A DNA stretch of 64,000 nt, from contig NZ_OZ034691.1 of assembly GCF_964026725.1 (NCBI RefSeq), positions 1,197,050 to 1,261,049 on the forward strand. Direction: 5' to 3'. A program made the position numbers and the translations under genes. Under the pieces are notes generated by a model. It saw only the letters and a program-made list of their open reading frames with translations, had not been told where the DNA came from and searched no databases. Position 1 is the first letter of the stretch. Every line of letters begins with the position of its first letter. The stretch is from Wolbachia endosymbiont (group B) of Germaria angustata (GTDB lineage Bacteria > Pseudomonadota > Alphaproteobacteria > Rickettsiales > Anaplasmataceae). Positions 25,925-35,859 of the stretch are shown piece by piece.

Positions 25925-26493
25925 ATTGTTTTAAGCGCCATACGAATAATATCTTTAGTGTCCAAGTTTGGTGATTCATCTTCTATTTTTTTTATTGTAT
26001 CATAAGCTTTTGTTCTTTCATATCCAAGATTGATCAAAGCTGAAAGAGCATCTTCACTAATTGAGTGAAAATGATTGTTATTTGTCTCTAATTTACTTAC
26101 TTTGCCATTCAGCTCAGTAATAATTCGATTTATGAGTTTCAGGCCAAGTCCACTCATCTTAAGTGCTAGTTTATCCTCATTTATAATTGCCAAAAACAGT
26201 TGCTCTGGAGTTAATTTGCTCAAAATTGACATTGCGGTTTTATAGCTGACACCGCTCACTTTAACTAATAAACGCAGATACTGCTGTTCTTCTTTACTTA
26301 TAAAGCCATATAGCTGAGTAACGTTTTCTCTGCTATTTGCATAAGTGTCGATAAGTAATTTTACTCTACTTCCAATCGAACAAGCACTTAAAGTTTTGGC
26401 TGAAAGATATACTATGTAGCCAACATCATTCACATTCAGGATTATGTGATCGCTACATACCTCATCAACTATTCCGCTTAGATTTCCTATCAT
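25921..26493 (-). CDS. ruvA: Holliday junction DNA-binding protein RuvA
   Basis: RuvA tetramers hold four-way junctions open and load RuvB. The 190-residue protein begins [12 protein letters not shown] (domain I OB fold), has helix-hairpin-helix motifs around [19 protein letters not shown] (about 75-93) and [19 protein letters not shown] (about 110-128), and a C-terminal domain III (about 145-190) that contacts RuvB. It is upstream of and overlaps ruvB by 4 nt. The promoter lies in the gap to the cytochrome gene, which also contains a fragment of another frame (26551-26682). Confidence 0.95.
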   Translation of the reverse strand: MIGNLSGIVDEVCSDHIILNVNDVGYIVYLSAKTLSACSIGSRVKLLIDTYANSRENVTQLYGFISKEEQQYLRLLVKVSGVSYKTAMSILSKLTPEQLFLAIINEDKLALKMSGLGLKLINRIITELNGKVSKLETNNNHFHSISEDALSALINLGYERTKAYDTIKKIEDESPNLDTKDIIRMALKTI

Positions 26494-26550
26494 TTCTAGT
26501 ACTTTATAAAATTCAGTTTAAATGCTCCTGAATCTTAGGTCAAGCAAACG

Positions 26551-26682
26551 AACATTATAGAAGTGGTTCCAGTTTCAATCATTGTAGACAGGTTTGCAGG
26601 AAATCTATTTGAATATATTATTCCGGACCAGTATGTGACTGGACCACGGAGTTACTTCAGCAGCAGAATTGCGGTCTATTAA
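26551..26682 (+). pseudogene. Short coding fragment, resembles N-terminus of primosomal PriA
   Basis: A plus-strand run of 43 codons reads VVPVSIIVDRFAGNLFEYII and then diverges to a stop (TAA 26680-26682). The pattern V-x-V-D-x-x-x-x-x-x-F-x-Y is that of the N-terminal strand of PriA helicase. There is no clear start codon with a ribosome site and the rest of the protein is missing, so it would be a duplicated or displaced remnant. The similarity is by eye over about 25 residues only, so the assignment is weak. Confidence 0.3.
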
Positions 26683-26785
26683 CTAAGTAATAGAAATTTC
26701 TATCTTTGGTAGAATAAAGGTAATTGTTTGCTGTTTGCGAAAATATTTGCATAATTTAAGTAACATTACTTGATAAGAATTAACT

Positions 26786-27310
26786 ATGGAGCTTAATAAG
26801 ATTGCAGCATCGATTTTACTTTCTGGATTAATAATTATAATAGTTAGTAATGTAGTTGATATGCTCTATAACCCAGAGGATTATAAAATTGAACACCAAA
26901 CAATAGTAGCAGCCAGCAATGAGCCTCAGCAAAAGATTGAACAAGTGGCACTTGATATTGGGGAGCTCATGAAAAATGCTAGCTTTGAAAAGGGGAAGTC
27001 AGCAGCAAAAAAATGTATAGCTTGCCACAGTTTTGAGAAAGGTGGAATGAATAAAGTAGGACCAAACTTGTGGAACGTAGTTGAAAATAAAAAGGCCCAT
27101 CTTAGCAGCTCATTCAATTACTCAAAAGCACTACTTGAAAAAGGTGGGAAATGGGAATATGAGGAGTTATTTGCTTTTTTAAAAAATCCAAAAGCCTACA
27201 TAAAAGGTACACGTATGGCATTTGCAGGTATTTCTAATCCACAAGAGATTGCAGATCTAGTCAGCTATTTGCGTTCGATGAGCGATAGTCCGGTTGCCTT
27301 GCCAAAGTAG
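26786..27310 (+). CDS. Membrane-anchored c-type cytochrome (CycM-like)
   Basis: This 174-residue cytochrome c shuttles electrons between the bc1 complex and the terminal oxidase. It has an uncleaved hydrophobic anchor (about residues 8-26), a linker, and one heme-binding motif AAKKCIACHSFEKGG (CxxCH, about 72-86). The distal Met is likely in KGTRMAFAGISNP (about 140-152), and KVGPNLWNVV is the conserved GPxL segment. The protein ends with a short Pro/Lys tail. Maturation would need the Ccm system, of which ccmD and ccmE lie at 39.2-39.7 kb. The hydrolase gene starts right after it. Confidence 0.9.
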   Translation: MELNKIAASILLSGLIIIIVSNVVDMLYNPEDYKIEHQTIVAASNEPQQKIEQVALDIGELMKNASFEKGKSAAKKCIACHSFEKGGMNKVGPNLWNVVENKKAHLSSSFNYSKALLEKGGKWEYEELFAFLKNPKAYIKGTRMAFAGISNPQEIADLVSYLRSMSDSPVALPK

Positions 27311-27311
27311 T

Positions 27312-28067
27312 ATGAATTATTGTAAATTACTCGATGGAAGTAATGGCCATATAGCATATCGAAAGCTACAAGGAAAGAAGGCTTCTATAGTTTTTCTTAG
27401 TGGTTTTGCATCCAATATGGATGGAACTAAAGCAACTGCCGTTTACAAATTTTGCCAAGAAAATGATATAGCACTTGTGCTCTTTGATTATTTTGGCCAT
27501 GGTAATTCAAGTGGTGATTTTGCTGATTATACAATAAGTGATTGGCAAAAAAATTGTGCTAAAGTGATAAGTGAATTAACTATCAATAAACAAATAATTA
27601 TAGGTTCAAGTATGGGAGGATGGCTGATGCTGCTCACTGCCCTTCAATTTCCAGAAAAAATTGCAGCATTAATCGGCATATCATCTGCTCCTGACTTCAC
27701 TGAAGATTTAATATTCAAGCAATTGTCAGACAAGCAAAAAGAAGAGTTAAGCTCTAAAGGTGTAATAGATTTTACTTCGGAGCATTGTGCATACAAAATA
27801 ACTAAAAATTTGATCGAAGACGGCAGAAAGAATCTTCTTTTAAATAAAAAAACAATAGATGTAAACTGTCCTTTGCGCTTGCTGCATAGCATTAATGATC
27901 AAGATGTTCCTTATCAAGTTTCATTAAATTTAGCTAAAAAAATCAAATCAACAGACGTTGAAGTACACTTAATAAAATCAGCAGAACACAACATGTCTGA
28001 TAATCATTCACTGAAAATTTTATTTAAGACCATCAGAGAATTTTTGCCAGGAGAAATATATAATTGA
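27312..28067 (+). CDS. Alpha/beta hydrolase
   Basis: This is an alpha/beta-hydrolase fold protein of unknown substrate, of a serine-aminopeptidase/YjfP-like type. The nucleophile elbow is IIGSSMGGWLMLL, the acid lies near SINDQDVPYQV, and the His in SAEHNMSDNHS completes the triad. Early strands include IVFLSGFASNMDGTKA (oxyanion hole region). I prefer the ATG at 27312 (252 residues, immediately after the cytochrome stop) over the upstream TTG at 27294, which lies inside the cytochrome gene. The gene follows the cytochrome in an apparent operon. Confidence 0.8.
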   Translation: MNYCKLLDGSNGHIAYRKLQGKKASIVFLSGFASNMDGTKATAVYKFCQENDIALVLFDYFGHGNSSGDFADYTISDWQKNCAKVISELTINKQIIIGSSMGGWLMLLTALQFPEKIAALIGISSAPDFTEDLIFKQLSDKQKEELSSKGVIDFTSEHCAYKITKNLIEDGRKNLLLNKKTIDVNCPLRLLHSINDQDVPYQVSLNLAKKIKSTDVEVHLIKSAEHNMSDNHSLKILFKTIREFLPGEIYN

Positions 28068-28109
28068 AGTAATTTAGATGTGTTTGTCGTAAGAACTGCA
28101 GTTATAGCT

Positions 28110-30023
28110 TCAACAGTAGGCACTATTCTTGATCACCTCAACATTTTCTCTTGGCAATTCTTTAATAAATCGAGAAGTGCGCATTGGTTGCCACTGATTA
28201 TTAATTTCTCTCCCATCTGCACATGAAATGATCAACCTTTCTTTTGCTCTAGTTATGCCAACATATGCAAGTCTTCTCTCTTCTTCCAAAGCTTTACCAC
28301 TTTTATCTTCAAAAGATCTTTGATGAGGAAATAATCCTTCTTCCCAACCAGGTAAAAACACGCACGGGAATTCAAGCCCTTTAGCCGCATGAAGAGTCAT
28401 AACATATACAGTGTCATCGCTATTCATATTATCCACTTCCATCACCAAACTAATATGCTCCAAGAAGGTTATAGTGCTGTCAAAATTCTTCAAAGATGAA
28501 ATGAGCTCTTTAACATTTTCTATTCGCGCTAAACCCGTCACTCCTTCATTCTCAAGCATTTCTATATATCCTGATTGATTTGCTACGATTTTAACAAATT
28601 CATGCAGTGGTTTTACGCTTACTATTTCTTCCCAAGCTTTAATTTTATTTAAAAAATCATTTAGTGAGAGTTTAATTCTTTCGGTTACTTGATCACTATT
28701 AACCAATATTTTTGCTGCCTGAAAAAAAGAAATTTTGTTATCCTGAGCAGTCGTGTATATTTTCTTTAGAGTTGTAGCTCCTATGCTTCTTTTGGGACGA
28801 TTTATGATCCTTTCAAAAGCGAGATCATCATTATTATTTGTAACAAGCCTCAAATATGCAATTATATCCCTTATTTCTTGACGTTCGTAGAATTTTACGC
28901 CACTTATAATCCTATAGGGAATTGAATATTTTATAAAATACTCTTCGAGCACTCTAGTTTGAAAAGTCGCTCTTACGAGCACTGCAATGTCACTAAATCT
29001 GTATTTATTGAGCTTTAATATCTGTTCGCTTATGAACCTTGCTTCAGCTTTCCCGTCCCATAATTTTATTAGATTTACCTTTTCCCCTTCAATGTTTGTT
29101 GTCCACAACTTTTTTTCTAAGCGAGTCTTATTGTGATTGATAACATATGATGCAGTTGCAAGTATGTGGGATGTTGACCTGTAGTTACACTCCAGTTTAA
29201 CGGTTTTTGCATTTTTAAAATCATCGGAAAATTTCAAAATATTTTCAACTTCCGCACCACGCCAACTGTATATCGATTGATCGTCATCTCCTACACAACA
29301 AATATTTGAGTGCTCTTTTGCAAGGTATTTTAGCCAAAGATATTGTATTGCATTTGTATCTTGATATTCATCTACCATGATATATTTAAACTTGTTTTGG
29401 TAGTAGGATAGAACCTCGGTCTTTTGATTAAAGAGTTGTATGTTATATAGCAATAAGTCACCAAAATCGACAGAGTTAAGGAATTTTAACCTTTCCTGAT
29501 ACTGGTGATAGACTTTGAGTGCAGTTACGTACACTGGCCTAAATGATTGAACGTCTTCCACTTCGAATGGCAGTAAACACTTCTCTTTCCATTGCTGAAT
29601 AATATTCATAATAGTCTTACATTTTTCTGATAGGTAATCAGGGCTGATTTCATTCATGATGTTTTTTATTACCTGTAATTGGTCATCCACACCAATAATT
29701 GTAAAATTGGAATTTAGCCCCACGACTTCAGCATGATGACGTAGAATTTTTGCTGCAATTGCATGGAAAGTGCCAAGCCATGGTATGTTTGTGCCCGTGA
29801 GTTCAAGCACTCTTGATATCATTTCATTTGCTGCTTTGTTCGTGAATGTAACTGCTAATATTTCATCAGAATAAGCGTGACCGTTTCTAATTATGTGCGC
29901 TATTCTTGAAGTAATCGTTCTTGTTTTTCCCGTTCCCGCCCCTGCCAGTATCAAAATTGGCCCATTTAAGTTAGTTACAGCTAATTGTTGCTCTGGATTT
30001 AACAGTGAGAGATAATCGTTCAT
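28110..30023 (-). CDS. uvrD: UvrD/PcrA-type superfamily I DNA helicase
   Basis: This 637-residue 3'-5' DNA helicase acts in nucleotide-excision and mismatch repair. It contains Q-motif LLNPEQQLAVTNLNGPILI, Walker A LAGAGTGKTRTITSRIAHI (about residues 27-45), motif II VDEYQDTNAIQYLWLKYL (about 221-238), motif III GDDDQSIYSWRGAE (about 247-260), motif IV LECNYRST, and motifs V and VI VMTLHAAKGLEFPCVFLPG and AYVGITRAKERLIIS (about 590). It is shorter than E. coli UvrD (720) and lacks much of the C-terminal tail. Its upstream neighbour is a small hypothetical gene. The promoter is not obvious. Confidence 0.92.
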   Translation of the reverse strand: MNDYLSLLNPEQQLAVTNLNGPILILAGAGTGKTRTITSRIAHIIRNGHAYSDEILAVTFTNKAANEMISRVLELTGTNIPWLGTFHAIAAKILRHHAEVVGLNSNFTIIGVDDQLQVIKNIMNEISPDYLSEKCKTIMNIIQQWKEKCLLPFEVEDVQSFRPVYVTALKVYHQYQERLKFLNSVDFGDLLLYNIQLFNQKTEVLSYYQNKFKYIMVDEYQDTNAIQYLWLKYLAKEHSNICCVGDDDQSIYSWRGAEVENILKFSDDFKNAKTVKLECNYRSTSHILATASYVINHNKTRLEKKLWTTNIEGEKVNLIKLWDGKAEARFISEQILKLNKYRFSDIAVLVRATFQTRVLEEYFIKYSIPYRIISGVKFYERQEIRDIIAYLRLVTNNNDDLAFERIINRPKRSIGATTLKKIYTTAQDNKISFFQAAKILVNSDQVTERIKLSLNDFLNKIKAWEEIVSVKPLHEFVKIVANQSGYIEMLENEGVTGLARIENVKELISSLKNFDSTITFLEHISLVMEVDNMNSDDTVYVMTLHAAKGLEFPCVFLPGWEEGLFPHQRSFEDKSGKALEEERRLAYVGITRAKERLIISCADGREINNQWQPMRTSRFIKELPRENVEVIKNSAYC

Positions 30024-30144
30024 TGCAGCACTATAGATTATAACTTCGTAAAGTTAAACCTATGATCGAAATATTGTAAAGGTCTTATTGAACATAACAG
30101 TCAACTCATTCAAGTACTACATATTTAAGCGTAGGGATTTGTAT

Positions 30145-30555
30145 CTATCTTATTTGAGTAATTAGTGTATGCTGAGTAACAATAACTTGATTTGAGATAT
30201 TGGCATCAAAACTTCTGCTTGTTGGATGAATAGGTGGAGTTTGAAATGGCTTAGACTTATGATTCAGTTCCTTCATCATTTCCTCAGCTTTAATAGGAAG
30301 TTTTTCTGGAATATAGAAGTTATGCATTTCAGGTCGTTCAGTGAAATTTTCATATATTTCTTTCAACCAAGCTCCGATATCATATATAAAACCATATGCT
30401 TTTTCTTTAAATTCTCTCCATGATCTGCCTAAACTGGCTAGTGTATTATTGAAGTAAATTGTCACATAATCTCTTGTGGTATATTGATAACTCTCTCTAT
30501 TTAATTTTTCACTTTGCTTGTCACAAGTTTTGAAGTAACCAAATATGTTATACAT
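30145..30555 (-). CDS. Hypothetical protein, promoter region interrupted by IS630
   Basis: This 136-residue protein resembles no family I know. It begins MYNIFGYFKTCDKQSEK, has an amphipathic region with DIGAWLKEIYENF at about 70-85, and a Pro/Thr-rich tail. No signal peptide or membrane segment is clear. Its ATG at 30555 lies only 19 bp from the left end of an IS630 element (30575), so its original promoter has been displaced. The coding frame itself is intact. It may be silenced or driven from an outward promoter in the IS. Confidence 0.45.
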   Translation of the reverse strand: MYNIFGYFKTCDKQSEKLNRESYQYTTRDYVTIYFNNTLASLGRSWREFKEKAYGFIYDIGAWLKEIYENFTERPEMHNFYIPEKLPIKAEEMMKELNHKSKPFQTPPIHPTSRSFDANISNQVIVTQHTLITQIR

Positions 30556-30574
30556 TTTGAGCCATCACTAACTA

Positions 30575-31485
30575 TAGTATTTTCTAAAATGGATGATAAA
30601 GTTCCATTATGGTATTACCAACCAAAAGCTGTAAGTCTGTATATTTATACATGAGAGGTCTGAGGCGGCTTTTGATGGTATGCCAACAGTATTCTATAGG
30701 ATTCAAATCTGGTGAATATGTTGGAAGATACAGCAAATGACAGCCAAAAGACTCTATTAATGATTTTGTTTTAGTGGTCTTATGAAATGTAGCATTATCC
30801 ATAACTATAGTTGTGCCAAGTGGCAATTTAGGTAATAACATCTTCTCCAACCATGTATTGAATACCTCTTTGTCACACCCACCTTTGAAAGTCATTGGTG
30901 CAATAAATCTCTTTCCAATCCACCCGGCTACTATACTGATTCTCTCTCGAGTTCTCCCTGGAATATCTGCATAAATTTTCTTTCCTCTTGGAGCACGTCC
31001 ATATTCTCGGTATAACTTATCCTGCTTCATCTATATATAAGATGCTGGAATGGTCTATTTTTGAGATTTTATCAATAAATTGCTCCCTATCTTCTTGATT
31101 GCGCTCTTGATATAGTGTGACTTTTTTTTAAAGTAATTTTTAGCTGTTTTAGTCTATACCAAATTGAGTTTATTCCAAATCCAAGATTTTGTTTCATCTC
31201 TGCCAGAGTATGATCTGGATTCTTTGTAACATATTCTTCGAGTATTTTGGGGTCTATTTTTCGAATAAAGCTACCGTTTTTAGATGGCTTGAGGCTTTCA
31301 CCAGCAGCTTTCTTTTTTAACCAACGGTACAGAGTTGCTATTCCTATCTCCATAAGCTCTGCTACCTCAACCTTTGTCTTACCTTTTTCTATCATCAATA
31401 CTGCCTTTTCCCTTAAATCCACACTATATGCCATTATAACTCAAATACTTTATTATACCTTTATCATTTACTTTAGGAAATACTA
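30575..31485 (-). mobile_element. IS630-family element with TA target duplication
   Basis: The left end reads TAGTATTTTCTAAAATGG inwards from 30575 and the right end, reverse-complemented from 31485, reads TAGTATTTCCTAAAGTAA, so these are imperfect terminal inverted repeats of about 27 bp (both continue to ATGATAAAG). TA flanks both ends (30573-30574 and 31486-31487), the expected IS630/Tc1 duplication. Length is about 911 bp. It lies 19 bp upstream of a hypothetical gene on the same strand and before the nuo operon. Confidence 0.85.
30584..31434 (-). pseudogene. IS630 transposase, broken by two frameshifts
   Basis: The first reading frame (31434-31087, 115 residues) holds an HTH domain: VEVAELMEIGIATLYRWLKKK. 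The coding then shifts at an A8 run near 31130 into a frame encoding VTLYQERNQEDREQFIDK and ILYIDEAG (first catalytic Asp), and shifts again near 31030 into the third frame (31030-30584), which has IVMDNATFHKTTK (second Asp) and YSPDLNPIEYCWH (Glu). The first shift may be programmed slippage in this family. The second falls between IDEAG and LYREYG and looks like a small deletion, so the transposase is probably dead. The conserved DDE triad would otherwise be complete. Confidence 0.85.
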
Positions 31486-31674
31486 TATTAATATACATAT
31501 ACTATAAGTTAATAAATTAAAACCGTCAAGAGTGTTTATTGCATTACTGAGAAAATGCTCTATTTAAAATGGAGCTGAAGCTTGTAGTAGAATGTTTTCA
31601 AACGTTTAATATAATATTGACTTTACAGCAATAATTACTTTAAGTTAGTAGCTATTGTTGCAGTTAAAGTATCA

Positions 31675-32262
31675 ATGCCTTTTTTCTTTTATTCTTTTGC
31701 AATTCTAAGCATCTTATCTGCTGTTTGTGTAATTAGCGTAAGGAATCCTGTGCATGCAGTGTTATTTTTAATTTTCACTTTCGTTAACTCTGCAGTTCTT
31801 TTTATTCTCCTTGGAGCTGAATTCATCGCTATGATGGTGCTGATAGTATACATCGGTGCGGTTGCAGTGTTGTTCCTCTTTGTAGTTATGATGCTCGATA
31901 TTGACTACATAAGGTTGCGCCAGGGTTTTGCGAAGCATTTCACTCCTGCTGCTATATTATGTGTTGTGTTTTTTCTGATTATCAGTTTTGTAATCCGCAG
32001 CTCAACGCTGAATATAAGTAATGTTATAAACTATAATGCCAATAACGTGAAAGCTATCGGTAATTTGCTCTACACTGACTACATGTACGCTTTTCATCTT
32101 TCTGGTATTCTGCTGCTTGTTGCAATTGTTGGTGCAATTGCTCTTACTTTGCAGGACAAGAAAAAAGGAGTTAAAAAACAGAATGTATTAAAGCAATTGA
32201 CACAATCTTCATCTGTAAAATTGGTTAAGGCTAAATTTGGAAAAGGAGTAGAATGGAAATAG
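31675..32262 (+). CDS. nuoJ: NADH-quinone oxidoreductase subunit J
   Basis: NuoJ is a membrane-arm subunit of complex I. The 195-residue protein has five hydrophobic segments: [57 protein letters not shown] (with [16 protein letters not shown], the conserved pi-bulge helix TM3), one at about 100, and one at about 140. It overlaps nuoK by 10 nt. First gene of a nuoJKLMN block. The preceding 190 bp follow the IS630 element and should contain the promoter. Confidence 0.95.
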   Translation: MPFFFYSFAILSILSAVCVISVRNPVHAVLFLIFTFVNSAVLFILLGAEFIAMMVLIVYIGAVAVLFLFVVMMLDIDYIRLRQGFAKHFTPAAILCVVFFLIISFVIRSSTLNISNVINYNANNVKAIGNLLYTDYMYAFHLSGILLLVAIVGAIALTLQDKKKGVKKQNVLKQLTQSSSVKLVKAKFGKGVEWK

Positions 32263-32561
32263 GATTAAATCATTTTTTGATAGTTGCTGCTATTTTGTTC
32301 ACTATTGGAGTGTGTGGTATTTTCATCAACCGTAAGAGCATAATCAATATACTGTTATCAATAGAAATATTATTGCTGGCGATTAACATCAATTTAGTTG
32401 CTTTTTCTGCCTTTATGAATGATATAGTTGGGCAAATTTTTGTGATGTTTGTGTTGACTGTTGCGGCAGCAGAGTCAGGAGTTGGGCTTGCAATATTGGT
32501 TGTATATTATAGAAGTCGTGGCAATATAGATGTTGAACAAGCGAACTTAATGAAAGAATGA
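32253..32561 (+). CDS. nuoK: NADH-quinone oxidoreductase subunit K
   Basis: NuoK is a small three-helix membrane subunit of complex I involved in proton transfer. The 102-residue protein has helices at about residues 5-25, 30-52 and 62-88. Conserved buried Glu residues are seen in [14 protein letters not shown] and [15 protein letters not shown]. It overlaps nuoJ, and nuoL starts 4 nt after the stop. Standard length (about 100). Confidence 0.95.
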   Translation: MEIGLNHFLIVAAILFTIGVCGIFINRKSIINILLSIEILLLAININLVAFSAFMNDIVGQIFVMFVLTVAAAESGVGLAILVVYYRSRGNIDVEQANLMKE

Positions 32562-32565
32562 AAGT

Positions 32566-34413
32566 ATGATGGATATACTGAAATTAATAGTATTTTTGCC
32601 ACTCTTTGGTTCGCTATTTGCAGCACTTTTTAGAAAAAGTCAGTTAGTTACAACGGCGGGGATTGGAATATCTGCAGTTTTATCTTGGTATGTTTTTCTC
32701 ACCTTCTCTGAAAATTATCACTTGAGTTTATTTCCTCTATTTTCATTAAGTGTATTAAAAGTAAATTGGGCAATTAGTGTGGATGCTCTCTCATCCTTAA
32801 TGCTTATTGTTATTACCACCGTTTCACTAGTAGTCCACCTCTATTCTATCGGTTATATGGAGCATGACAAAGGGAAGTCGAGGTTTTTTTCTTACCTATC
32901 GCTATTTACGTTTTGCATGATTGTGCTGGTTGTAAGCGATAATTTCGTGCAGCTTTTTTTTGGCTGGGAAGGGGTTGGCCTGTGTTCTTATTTACTCATA
33001 GGATTTTGGTTCCAAAAATATTCTGCAAATAATGCAGCAATTAAAGCATTTGTTGTGAATAGGGTAGGAGACTTTGCACTATTGATTGGAATCTTTCTTA
33101 TTTATTATACATTTCACTCTTTGAATTTTACTGAAGTTTTTGACACAACTGATCTTCTTGGCACGCAGAACATTAGGGCATTCTGCTGTGAATTTAAAAT
33201 AATTCATATAATATGCATATTACTTTTTATTGGCTGTATGGGTAAATCTGCACAGCTTGGTTTACATGTTTGGTTGCCCGATGCAATGGAAGGGCCAACC
33301 CCTGTTTCTGCACTCATTCACGCAGCAACGATGGTAACAGCAGGTATATTTTTAGTAGCAAAATGTTCTCCATTGTTTGAGTTATCAAATGTGGCACGAG
33401 AATTAATAGTTATCGTTGGTGCACTTACTGCTTTTTTTGCAGCCACCGTTGCGATTACTCAGAATGATATAAAAAAAATAATTGCTTATTCAACCTGCAG
33501 TCAACTTGGTTATATGTTCATGGCATGTGGGCTTTCTGCTTACAATGTTGCTATTTTTCACTTAATGACACACGCTTTTTTTAAAGCTCTACTATTTCTT
33601 GGTGCTGGCAATGTAATTCATGCAATGCATCATGAGCAAAACATTCAGAAAATGGGAAATTGCTGGAAGAAAATCCCTTGCACTTACGCTCTCATGTGGA
33701 TTGGGTCTCTTGCGCTTTCTGGAATATTTCCATTTGCAGGTTTTTACTCAAAGGATTTGATAATTGAACATGCTTATAGCACGGATAGCTTTGCTTTTGT
33801 AATAAGCTTAGTTGTTGCATTCTTCACAGCGTTTTACTCTTGGAGGTTATTGCTTCTTGTGTTCCATAGCCAAAAACAAAGTAAAATTAATATACATGAA
33901 GAACCGAAGATTATGCTTATACCATTACTGATACTTGCTTTTGGATCAGTATTTTCTGGAGTGTGGGGAGCAAATATTTTGAACATAACTAGTAATGCGT
34001 TTTGGAAATCAAGTTTAATGGTGATTGATGAGCATGGAGTTCATAATTTCTTTATAAAACTGCTGCCAACCTTAGCGAGCCTAAGTGGAATAGCTCTTGC
34101 GTACCTAATTTACCAATATCAAGTAATTAGGCAAATTAAGAGTAAATTTTTACTTAAGTTTTTGCAGAATAAATGGTACTTTGATGAGGTGTATGAGTTT
34201 GTTATAATTGCACCGATAAGGTTTATATCTAGGCTTCTATGGAAGTTTGATGTTAAGGCTATTGATTCATTTGGACCAAATGGTGTTGTAAGGTTGGTTA
34301 ATGAATGTTCAAAAAGTTCTATAAAGTTACAAACTGGTTATATATTTGATTATGTATTTATTATGTTTGTTGCTTTAATAATCGGTGCTTTATATATTAT
34401 TGGAATTAAATAG
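32566..34413 (+). CDS. nuoL: NADH-quinone oxidoreductase subunit L
   Basis: NuoL is the distal proton-pumping, antiporter-like subunit of complex I. At 615 residues it has about 14 membrane segments and the long C-terminal lateral helix region. Conserved positions: GWEGVGLCSYLLIGFW (about residues 130-145, the Glu), CMGKSAQLGLHVWLPDAMEG (Lys and the broken helix near 225), PTPVSALIHAATMVTAGIFL and AITQNDIKKIIAYSTCSQLG (Lys near 305). Sixth-to-last part of the nuo block reading nuoJ-K-L-M-N. Confidence 0.96.
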   Translation: MMDILKLIVFLPLFGSLFAALFRKSQLVTTAGIGISAVLSWYVFLTFSENYHLSLFPLFSLSVLKVNWAISVDALSSLMLIVITTVSLVVHLYSIGYMEHDKGKSRFFSYLSLFTFCMIVLVVSDNFVQLFFGWEGVGLCSYLLIGFWFQKYSANNAAIKAFVVNRVGDFALLIGIFLIYYTFHSLNFTEVFDTTDLLGTQNIRAFCCEFKIIHIICILLFIGCMGKSAQLGLHVWLPDAMEGPTPVSALIHAATMVTAGIFLVAKCSPLFELSNVARELIVIVGALTAFFAATVAITQNDIKKIIAYSTCSQLGYMFMACGLSAYNVAIFHLMTHAFFKALLFLGAGNVIHAMHHEQNIQKMGNCWKKIPCTYALMWIGSLALSGIFPFAGFYSKDLIIEHAYSTDSFAFVISLVVAFFTAFYSWRLLLLVFHSQKQSKINIHEEPKIMLIPLLILAFGSVFSGVWGANILNITSNAFWKSSLMVIDEHGVHNFFIKLLPTLASLSGIALAYLIYQYQVIRQIKSKFLLKFLQNKWYFDEVYEFVIIAPIRFISRLLWKFDVKAIDSFGPNGVVRLVNECSKSSIKLQTGYIFDYVFIMFVALIIGALYIIGIK

Positions 34414-34416
34414 AAG

Positions 34417-35859
34417 GTGTTGTTACTTAGTATATTCTTGCTTCCACTGATAGGAGCGTTGATTTTATCCTCGATCAGGATTAATCATCAATCTATACAC
34501 CTAAGATTCCTTGCCCTATTTTTTACTATACTTCCATTTTTGCTTAGCATTGTAACTTGTATAGAATTTGATTATAACAATGCGGACTTTCAGTTTGTCA
34601 GCTATCCAGTAAGAGATATTGGAATAGGGGTGGATGGAATATCGTTACTTTTCCTTCTACTTACGACCTTCTTGTTTGTAATTTGTATACTCTATAACTG
34701 CAAAATGAGTTATACGACCCTAAAAGCCTATATGGCATTATTTCTACTGCTTGAGAGTTTTGTAGTCGGTTTTTTCGTTTCACTGAATGCTATAAGCTTT
34801 TATGTGTTTTTTGAAGCTGTCTTAATACCAATGTTCTTTATTATTGGCATTTGGGGAGGGAAGCAAAGGATATATGCGACGTTTAAGTTATTTCTTTATA
34901 CATTAACTGGCTCATTATTATTTCTACTTGGATTAGTGTACATCTATAGCATTTTTGGAACGTTTAATATACAAAAATTAGCCACATTAGTGCCAAGCCT
35001 TGATCTTGAAGTGCAGTCATTGCTGTGGATTGCATTTTTTATTTCCTTTGCAATAAAAGTTCCAATGTTTCCATTTCACACTTGGCTTCCTGATGCTCAT
35101 GTGCAATCACCAACTTCTGGATCTGTGGTTTTAGCTGGCTTGCTTATTAAAATGGGGGGATATGGATTTTTAAGATTTTCTATTCCAATGCTTCCTCAGG
35201 CAAGTTTGTATTTTTCAAATTTCGTTGTTGTGCTGAGCATTATTGCGGTGATATATGCTTCGCTAGTTGCGTTTGCTCAAGATGATATAAAGAAGTTAAT
35301 AGCTTATTCTTCAATAGCACATATGGGGATCGTTACCGCTGGCCTCTTTTCATTTTGTGAGGAAGGAGTACTGGGTAGTATATTTCAAATGATTAGTCAT
35401 GGCCTTATTTCTGCTGCTTTATTTTTATGTGTTGGAATGCTATATACTCGAACTGGGACTTTGGAGATTGCAAAATATTTTGGCATAGTAAACACAATGC
35501 CAAAATTTGGTTTTATGTTCATTTTATTTTCAATGGCTTCAATAGGGCTACCTGGAACATCTGGGTTCGCAGGTGAGTTTTTGGCTATGGTTGGGATGTT
35601 TAAGAGCATAGGGTTTTTTACAGGATTTATCGCACTTGGCACTATTTTAAGCGCAGTTTATATGCTGAATTTATGTAAGCAAATAATATGGGGGGTTAGC
35701 TATTCTAAATTATTAAATAACCGTTTGGATAGCATAGAATTTTCTGTCTTAATTCTGCTTGCAGTGTTTGTTATTTTGCTTGGATTTTACCCAACCCTTG
35801 CACTGAATTATTTGAAGCCATGTATGGCAAATTTGTTAGTCAAATATAATGCGCTATGA
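34417..35859 (+). CDS. nuoM: NADH-quinone oxidoreductase subunit M
   Basis: NuoM is a second antiporter-like proton-pumping subunit. The 480-residue protein starts with GTG at 34417 (MLLLSIFLLPLIGAL), 4 nt after nuoL. Signature segments: FYVFFEAVLIPMFFIIGIWG (Glu, about 130), KVPMFPFHTWLPDAHVQSPT (Lys and broken helix, about 215) and AFAQDDIKKLIAYSSIAHMG (about 290). About 14 hydrophobic segments. The stop overlaps nuoN's ATG by 4 nt. Confidence 0.96.
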   Translation: MLLLSIFLLPLIGALILSSIRINHQSIHLRFLALFFTILPFLLSIVTCIEFDYNNADFQFVSYPVRDIGIGVDGISLLFLLLTTFLFVICILYNCKMSYTTLKAYMALFLLLESFVVGFFVSLNAISFYVFFEAVLIPMFFIIGIWGGKQRIYATFKLFLYTLTGSLLFLLGLVYIYSIFGTFNIQKLATLVPSLDLEVQSLLWIAFFISFAIKVPMFPFHTWLPDAHVQSPTSGSVVLAGLLIKMGGYGFLRFSIPMLPQASLYFSNFVVVLSIIAVIYASLVAFAQDDIKKLIAYSSIAHMGIVTAGLFSFCEEGVLGSIFQMISHGLISAALFLCVGMLYTRTGTLEIAKYFGIVNTMPKFGFMFILFSMASIGLPGTSGFAGEFLAMVGMFKSIGFFTGFIALGTILSAVYMLNLCKQIIWGVSYSKLLNNRLDSIEFSVLILLAVFVILLGFYPTLALNYLKPCMANLLVKYNAL

